From: Nigrospora sphaerica
Lineage: Eukaryota; Ascomycota; Sordariomycetes; Amphisphaeriales; Apiosporaceae
Direction: 5' to 3'
DNA length: 64,000 nucleotides
Assembly (NCBI GenBank): GCA_018287875.1
Contig: JAGVVL010000002.1
Span: 4,526,001 to 4,590,000 of the forward strand
Part shown: one piece after another, positions 58,553 through 64,000 of the stretch
Layout of the letters: every line of letters begins with the position of its first letter
Numbering within the stretch: the first letter of the stretch is position 1
Notes under the pieces: generated by a model
The model's database searches: none
Told to the model about the DNA's origin: nothing
Seen by the model: the letters and a program-made list of their open reading frames with translations, nothing else
Translations under genes and position numbers: made by a program

Positions 58553-60295
58553 TTACTCGTATGGTGCTTTCTTGTTAGACTTCAGCTTCGTGCCAGGGGG
58601 GTGCTCGTGGACATGGAACTTGCAAAACGGATGCGTACACATGCCGTTCTCCACGCTGGGACACTGCCGGCAGTTCGTCAGCAGAACTTTGGTGGCCCGG
58701 CTCGGTCGGGGGGCAAACTTACGTGGTGACCGTAGATGCAGTTATCCACCTCACAGTCCTGGCCGTTGGTGCAGGGGTTGAGGCGCGCCAGGTACGAGAT
58801 GACAGTTAGCTCTTCCTGGCTGGGTTTGTAGTCGTGCTCGAAGCAGCAAGACTCGCCCTTGGCACACGGCCCACGCAGGTAGTGATTGTTGCAAAGCTTG
58901 TCGCTGTCTTTTCGTTTCTTGACACGGTCCAGGACGGCCTGGTTGACGGGTATGTAGGCGTCCATGCCACGCGCACCCGGGTCCCAATCGGGCTGCGGCG
59001 GCAAGATTTTGGCGGCGACAGCCGACGAGGTCCGCGAGACGGTCTTGGAGGCCGTTTTGAGGCCCAAGGGGAGGCTCACGGTTGGGGGCGGGCTGACTTT
59101 CTGGGTGATGGTTGCGTACGAGATGCCATATGCGGGCGCCGAGCCGACGGAAACGGGGGAGTACAGCAGCGGCGAGGTTCTGTCGATGAGTTTGTCGCTT
59201 CGGAAAAGGTGGTCCATGGTGGTGATGTTCACGCCGGTCGAGACAATGTCGCGCACCGTCGGATAACCCTCGAGGACGCTGATGCGTTTTCTCGTGCTCT
59301 CGTCGTTCAGCATCTCGTCCAAGAAGGGCGCGTAGCCGGCGTCGTGAGAAACACCCAACAGGATCTGCTTGCAGTTGTAGTTGCGCAGGTTCCAACGCGT
59401 CGCCTCTTTGATCTTGGAGTCGGCCCGCTCCTTGCCGTAACCGACGTCTACAAAGTCAAACGAGGCCTTGGCCTGGGTGAAGCCCAGCATAAAGTCGCGG
59501 ACGTCGCTCTCGCTGTCAACAGCACCGTCCCGTTTCATAGCCTTGCTGAGGCCGGCCATGTTGGCCACCACTTTGGCGATAATTTCCGTTTCGTCGGCAT
59601 TGCCGGTGCGCTCCGAGATTTCCTGGCGCAGAGCGTAGGCGGCTTTCTTGCCGCCCTCGAGGCCCTGCTTGACCAGGTCTTCTTTGAACTGTAGCTCCCC
59701 GTCAGCGAGGGAAAGAGGGAACGGGGCAAGGCACCGCGGCAGCAGGAAGCCGGAAGCAGGGCAGGGCCATACAATCAAACCATCACCGTCGACCAAGACC
59801 AAAACATAAGGGTTGCGGCGTTTCAACACGTCGTTATCTTGAGAAACGAGGCCCAACTGAAACTCCAGGTCCTTGATGCGCTCCTGCAGTTCGCGGCGTG
59901 ACTTAACCGAATCTTCATAATCAAGCTGGGTATGGTGCAGCTGGGTCGAAAGATTGATGTTTTCTTGCCGCAGGGAGCTTTCCTGCCGTACAGATCTTTC
60001 CACACGATCGCAATGGATCATGAGGTCCTGCGAGAGAGGGAGGCAGGGCCCGTCAGTCAGTCTTGATTAACACTTGGAAGCCTGCAGTGGGGGAAGATGC
60101 ACCCATGCATGGATCCATCCCATGTCTTGTGTGGGGTACGGGGTGCCGTTGCCTGGGAACGTTTACGAATGTATGGAGAATGAGAGAGGTAGGCATACGC
60201 ACCTTGATCAGAGCCTCGGTCCGGTCGTTGTTGGCCTGAAATGCTTGGTATCGTGGAACAAAATCCAGGATGGTCTCTGCTACGGTTTCGTTCAT
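58553..60295 (-). CDS. Triple CCCH zinc-finger protein with N-terminal coiled coil
   Basis: Probable RNA- or nucleic-acid-binding protein of a fungal family; the precise role is unknown. Exons are 60295-60203, 60027-59773, 59688-58723 and 58663-58553, 474 residues. Residues 1-95 look helical and coiled-coil. A conserved core begins NPYVLVLVDGDGLIFKEDLVKQGLEGG and includes VDVGYGKERADSKIKEA and LLGVSHDAGYAPFLDEM, resembling a nuclease-like (NYN-type) fold; that is an inference. Finger 1 is C-x8-C-x5-C-x3-H, finger 2 C-x5-C-x4-C-x3-H. Finger 3, C-x7-C-x4-C-x2-H, is encoded entirely by the 111-nt last exon. The second intron (59689-59772, 84 bp) has no stop and is a multiple of three, so its retention would insert 28 residues after DGDGLI. 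Confidence 0.87.
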
Positions 60296-63200
60296 CGTGT
60301 CGATACGGATTGACAAAGCGCAAGGGGAAACGGGCAAGCAAAAGAACCTGAGAGGCAGGGCGGTTGGGCCAGGACCGCAGGTAAAGCGCGTGCAGTTGCA
60401 ACTTCCAAGTAGCGAGCCACTGCTGGCTCGGCGGTCTGGCGGCGACGACGACAACGATGAAGACAAAGACGTGGGCGAATGTTTAGTTTACCCAGTCCAA
60501 TTGGTACCTCGCTGGAGCAAACAGGCAGACCAGTTGCTAATGGGTAACGTAGGAAGATGTTCCGATGCAAAGAGGAAGGCGGGGCGGCGAGGAGGGGGGG
60601 GGGTGAGAGAAGAAGAAACGGCGGCAGCCGAATAACAGAGGTAGAGGCAACGACGAGGTTACCAGCAAAACAAGGCCCTGGACGGTTCAGCCAACGAACG
60701 GTTGCTTACGACGCCACCAAATGCCTGCTTGCTGACCTGCTTGCTGGGTTTTGGAGACGGACAGAAGTACTTGAAGTACAGGTCGGCTGTCTAGGCGTTT
60801 TCCGAACTGTTGTGCAGCTTCCGAGTGGGCGTATCTTTGCGAGCGACAGGTGCGAGCAGCACACTTCGAAATTTCTTTTTCTTTTCGCCGGGGGGAGGGG
60901 TTCCCTCTCTCTTTCCCGCAACGCCATTTGGTCTGAACCCCCCCCTCACCCCGAAGGGGGGGAGGGGGAGGGGGGTCGCGGCTTGTAAGTTATAGGTACA
61001 TAAGGTGCTGCAGTGGTTCGTCGGTGGCTTGCTGGAAGCCAAGGAAACGGCAATTGAGTTTGATGCCGGCGGAACCTCAACAGAAGGGGATGCTGTACTA
61101 TGGGATGGATCATCGACAGCTCTAGCCCGTCTCGCGGTATCGGATGCCCATGGAGAAAGGGCAGGAAAGCTGGAATGGATGGATGGACGGACGGCAGAGA
61201 CAGAAAAAAAGGGGGAAGCAAGAGATGGATCGATCCGTCCGGAAGAGGGATCGATCAATACCTACACCAAAGGCAAAGGTGAGAGAAGGTGTCGTTGTAA
61301 GAGAATTCCGATTTTGTTGTTGCTTTTCCTGTCTCCTGCCCCCCCTCTCTCTGTGTGCTTCTGCCCCTCCTTCTTGCTCCCCGCCGGCCACGCCTATATC
61401 CCGTACCTGAAACCCGTGGTGAGTAATCGAGATACCTTAACGGTATAGTTAGTACCTTACATCAGGTTACTTAAGTACTTACTTACGTGCCTATGTACTT
61501 ACATGCTTACTTGTGCCCACCAACCGCTGGATCCATCAGTGATGCATGGCAGCGCCTCGGTGATGGAAGCCCGTCAATGAGAACCTTGTGCGGGAGAGAC
61601 GGGCTATTAGCAGGGACGCATGGGTTTTAAGGGACAGGGCTGGCGGGGGGCTGTTGGGTAGACTGGAAGTATAGGAGCCTGGAGGGCAAGTATTGGGATG
61701 GATGGAAGCAGACATCACCCATCCATCCATCCATCCATACCTGGTGGATGGATCCCTATCTCCCGGGCTGCAACCTCCCCCAGGCCCGAGCTGCAAGCTC
61801 TCTATCGCTCCACTAACAGCACACTAAGAATAGAGTCAGGGCCCTCTTTAAGTGGTGCGTGTGCCGGGAAGACGGGATCAAAGTTCGGAAGCTTCCCACC
61901 TAATCTGTGCGAGTGGGAACGACTCAGCTCGACTGTCACCTTCTGACGTGCTTCCCTGGTACAAATACACGGCCACTGGCCACTACATGACATGGTATAA
62001 CCCGCCTTGCCATAGATCCATGTCAATGTGTGCGGATTGGTATCGTGCAGTGGGCTGCAGGGCTCCAAGGCCGTAGGAGCGAAGGCACGTACCTGAGGTT
62101 TTTGATGGAAAACAAAGCCCCGGAGGATGGGATCCGTCCATGCGCCATTCCTCCAGCCCGTCCGCATTTAAGAAGCTACAGGTGTAGGTCCATACCCATT
62201 ACGTCCTCGCACGCCCGCCCAAATGCGTTCCGTACCGCAACCGTCCCGCCCGGCCGTTGCCGAAAAGCCGCTTGCTCTCGGGCACTTGCTGGATGCTACC
62301 ACGCATCTACTACCCGACTATGGATGGCGAAGAGCCGCCCTTGAAGCAGAGGTACCTATGTATGTCAGGTACTTACTTGAGTACAGTATGTACCTACCTA
62401 GGTAAGTTGCAAGTTGTTGGCTGAATACCCGGCCACTAGGGCCTCCTCCCCCCCTTCTTCCTCTGTCGCGTCCGTGTTCTTCTTTTTCCTTTTCTTTTCC
62501 CTCCTTCCCTCTTGCTCCCCCCCCTCGGCGTAGTCTGGCCGTCCTCATACCGATTCCAAATCCCGACGCAAGCCACTGGAGACAAACCGACGGCTGCCCA
62601 CTGTCCTGCTCCGCCTGCTTCTACGTGCAACCATCCACCTCAACATCCCTACCACCTATCACGTCCTGTCTACGATGTCCGTCTCTGCGTATCTCCATAC
62701 AGCGACGAGGCGGGCCAACGTACACATACACCCCGCCAGGCATGCCTCAGCAACAACAAGTAGCACAGCAAGCCGTAGAAGCGTGCATCGCAAGCCCGCC
62801 CTCCCAATCAGCTGGCACGGCACGCATCCCCGGTTGTGCCTGTGCAACCATCTTTCAGCCATCGGCGTATCGCTCGTCAATCCACTTCCCCTGTAATTCT
62901 GCACAAAACCGCCATTGCCCTCCCCTCCTTGCCTGCTGCCGCCCTGCCGCGCTTGGCCCCATCCCCGCAAGGCATATTCCACGGGGCGGGGAAGTCGTGC
63001 GAGTCGTAAGAAAACAGCCAGACGGCCCTGGGCCAGATGTGCCGGTATGCACGTCTAAGGTGTCAACGTGCGATTCGTATCTTGATCGCTTTCCTCTGCT
63101 TGTGGCTCAGAAGCCGCTACGTGTTCTCCCCGAAGCCTTGGCCTGCTGGAGAACGAAGTCCCTCCACTGCGGTAGGCTCCAACAACCTTTCCCCCCCCCA

Positions 63201-63598
63201 CCCTTTCCATGCGCGAGGTCTTGTAGGCGGGGGAGAAAGGAACGTAATCACTCCAAAGCTGCATGCGTATGTGCGAGCATCCTCTCGACCCATGAGGCTA
63301 TGTAAATCATGTCCGGCCCCCGGTCAGGCCAGCGCCGTGAGTCCTCCCCATTCGAAAGTGCATGTCGTACCTGATGGGGTTGATGGGGCCAACGCACGGC
63401 TTACACGACTGGTAAGGCGGCCATGTCGCAAGTGGTCTTGCATGACAGCCCAAGAACGGGCTGTGATGGATTGTGTACATGCCAGCGCGCCGGGTACATA
63501 GCCATATCCGCGTGTTCCCTATGCGTGCTGCTCTCGTGCCATCCCGATCCGGCGATCCGGCTGTCGGCGGGAAGACGAGTTGCCGCCGCGCCCGGGCC
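60296..63598. other. 3.3 kb spacer upstream of the CCCH gene
   Basis: It contains a 10-nt G run (60595-60604), C-rich and purine-rich patches (60890-60980), GTAGGTA/AAGTACTT motif blocks (61440-61520 and 62348-62410) and an ATCC repeat (61720-61738). Short overlapping frames only, with no family resemblance and no convincing RNA gene. Confidence 0.5.
61440..61520. repeat. GTAGGTA/AAGTACTT-type motif block
   Basis: Dense run of TTACTTAAGTACTTACTTACG-like elements, similar to the block upstream of PPM2. Confidence 0.6.
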
Positions 63599-64000
63599 TC
63601 AGCATGGCGGGATCTGATTTAATAAGTTCCATATGGTGTCGTTTCCGAAGTCGCCCCCGAATTGCCATGCCGCCTCGCCATCCATGCCGCCGCCGCCGCC
63701 GATGGCCCCCAACTCGGCACCAGTCGCGGCCGCGCCGGCCACGCCGGGCCACAAGCCCGTCGTATTCGTGTGTCCGTGGCCCGTCAGGGCGCCCGTGGCC
63801 CCGTCGTCTCGGAACCCCGTCAAGTCGTTGTACGCAACATCGCCCATGGGATACATGGGGGGCAAGGTGCTGAAGTCGAAGTCGGTCGGGAACGGCCAGT
63901 CGCTGGACGTCCCGAACATGGCGTCGGCACCTGAGCCACCGGCGGTTTCTGGGGCACCGGCAGCGGGCGGCGGCGTGAGACCGCGGCCACTGGACGCCAC
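63599..64000 (-). CDS. C-terminal end of an unidentified Gly/Asp-rich protein, 5' part outside the window
   Basis: An open frame of 133 residues enters from the right edge and ends at 63599. It is rich in Gly, Ala, Asp and aromatic residues (DWPFPTDFDFSTLPPMYP) and finishes WQFGGDFGNDTIWNLLNQIPPC. Such acidic/aromatic, low-complexity tails, ending in a short WQFGG...NLLNQ-like segment, resemble the activation regions at the C-termini of fungal Zn2Cys6 transcription factors. No DNA-binding domain is visible in the window, so the call is tentative. The first codon at 64000 is not a start. Confidence 0.5.
   Translation of the reverse strand: MASSGRGLTPPPAAGAPETAGGSGADAMFGTSSDWPFPTDFDFSTLPPMYPMGDVAYNDLTGFRDDGATGALTGHGHTNTTGLWPGVAGAAATGAELGAIGGGGGMDGEAAWQFGGDFGNDTIWNLLNQIPPC

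Overview
The window is a 64 kb piece of nuclear DNA from a filamentous ascomycete (Pezizomycotina, most likely a Sordariomycete). The evidence is single-copy eukaryotic genes on both strands, introns mostly of 50-190 bp with GT..AG ends, GC-rich coding sequence, long non-coding spacers, and the closest resemblance of the encoded proteins to those of filamentous fungi. I saw no bacterial, viral or CRISPR features, no intact transposon and no convincing tRNA or rRNA. Exon limits below were worked out by hand, by joining reading frames across splice sites so that conserved protein sequence is continuous.

Layout. 1-9.1 kb: RNA polymerase I largest subunit (minus, runs off the left edge), PRP3 splicing factor (plus) and the TFIIH helicase RAD3/XPD (minus). 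9.1-13 kb: a 3.9 kb non-coding gap. 13-14.1 kb: a C2H2 zinc-finger factor (plus). 16.4-19.6 kb: a DDHD-domain phospholipase (minus). 19.6-24.6 kb: a 5 kb non-coding gap. 24.6-26.9 kb: PPS1 dual-specificity phosphatase (plus). 28.3-29.8 kb: ATG18 (minus). 31.3-34.8 kb: tRNA wybutosine-synthesis protein PPM2/TYW4 (plus). 35.0-38.2 kb: KGD1, 2-oxoglutarate dehydrogenase E1 (minus). 40.7-42.7 kb: TFB1, TFIIH p62 (plus). 43.4-44.4 kb: an unrecognised Cys-rich-tailed protein (plus). 45.0-47.1 kb: GUT2, mitochondrial glycerol-3-phosphate dehydrogenase (minus). 49.9-51.5 kb: a BTB-like protein (minus). 52.6-58.1 kb: a divergent FTR1 (minus)/FET3 (plus) pair for high-affinity iron uptake. 58.6-60.3 kb: a triple CCCH zinc-finger protein (minus). 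63.6-64 kb: the C-terminal tail of an unidentified acidic/glycine-rich protein (minus, runs off the right edge).

How the genes relate. Only FTR1/FET3 is a clear functional unit: permease and ferroxidase diverge from a 1.8 kb spacer carrying GATA-type sites close to the SreA/SRE iron-repressor consensus. Two TFIIH core subunits (XPD and TFB1) and the Pol I catalytic subunit lie within 43 kb, but their spacing suggests chance. KGD1 and GUT2 are both mitochondrial and share an odd feature: a 15-16 nt poly-C run just inside the 5' splice site of their only intron.

I found no obvious undescribed multi-gene system. The best leads are an in-frame, stop-free 84-nt intron inside the conserved core of the CCCH protein, the iron-locus promoter architecture, strong hairpins just downstream of ATG18 and of the CCCH gene, a dense G-quadruplex candidate, and a dispersed GTAGGTA/TACCTAC motif that recurs throughout the spacers.
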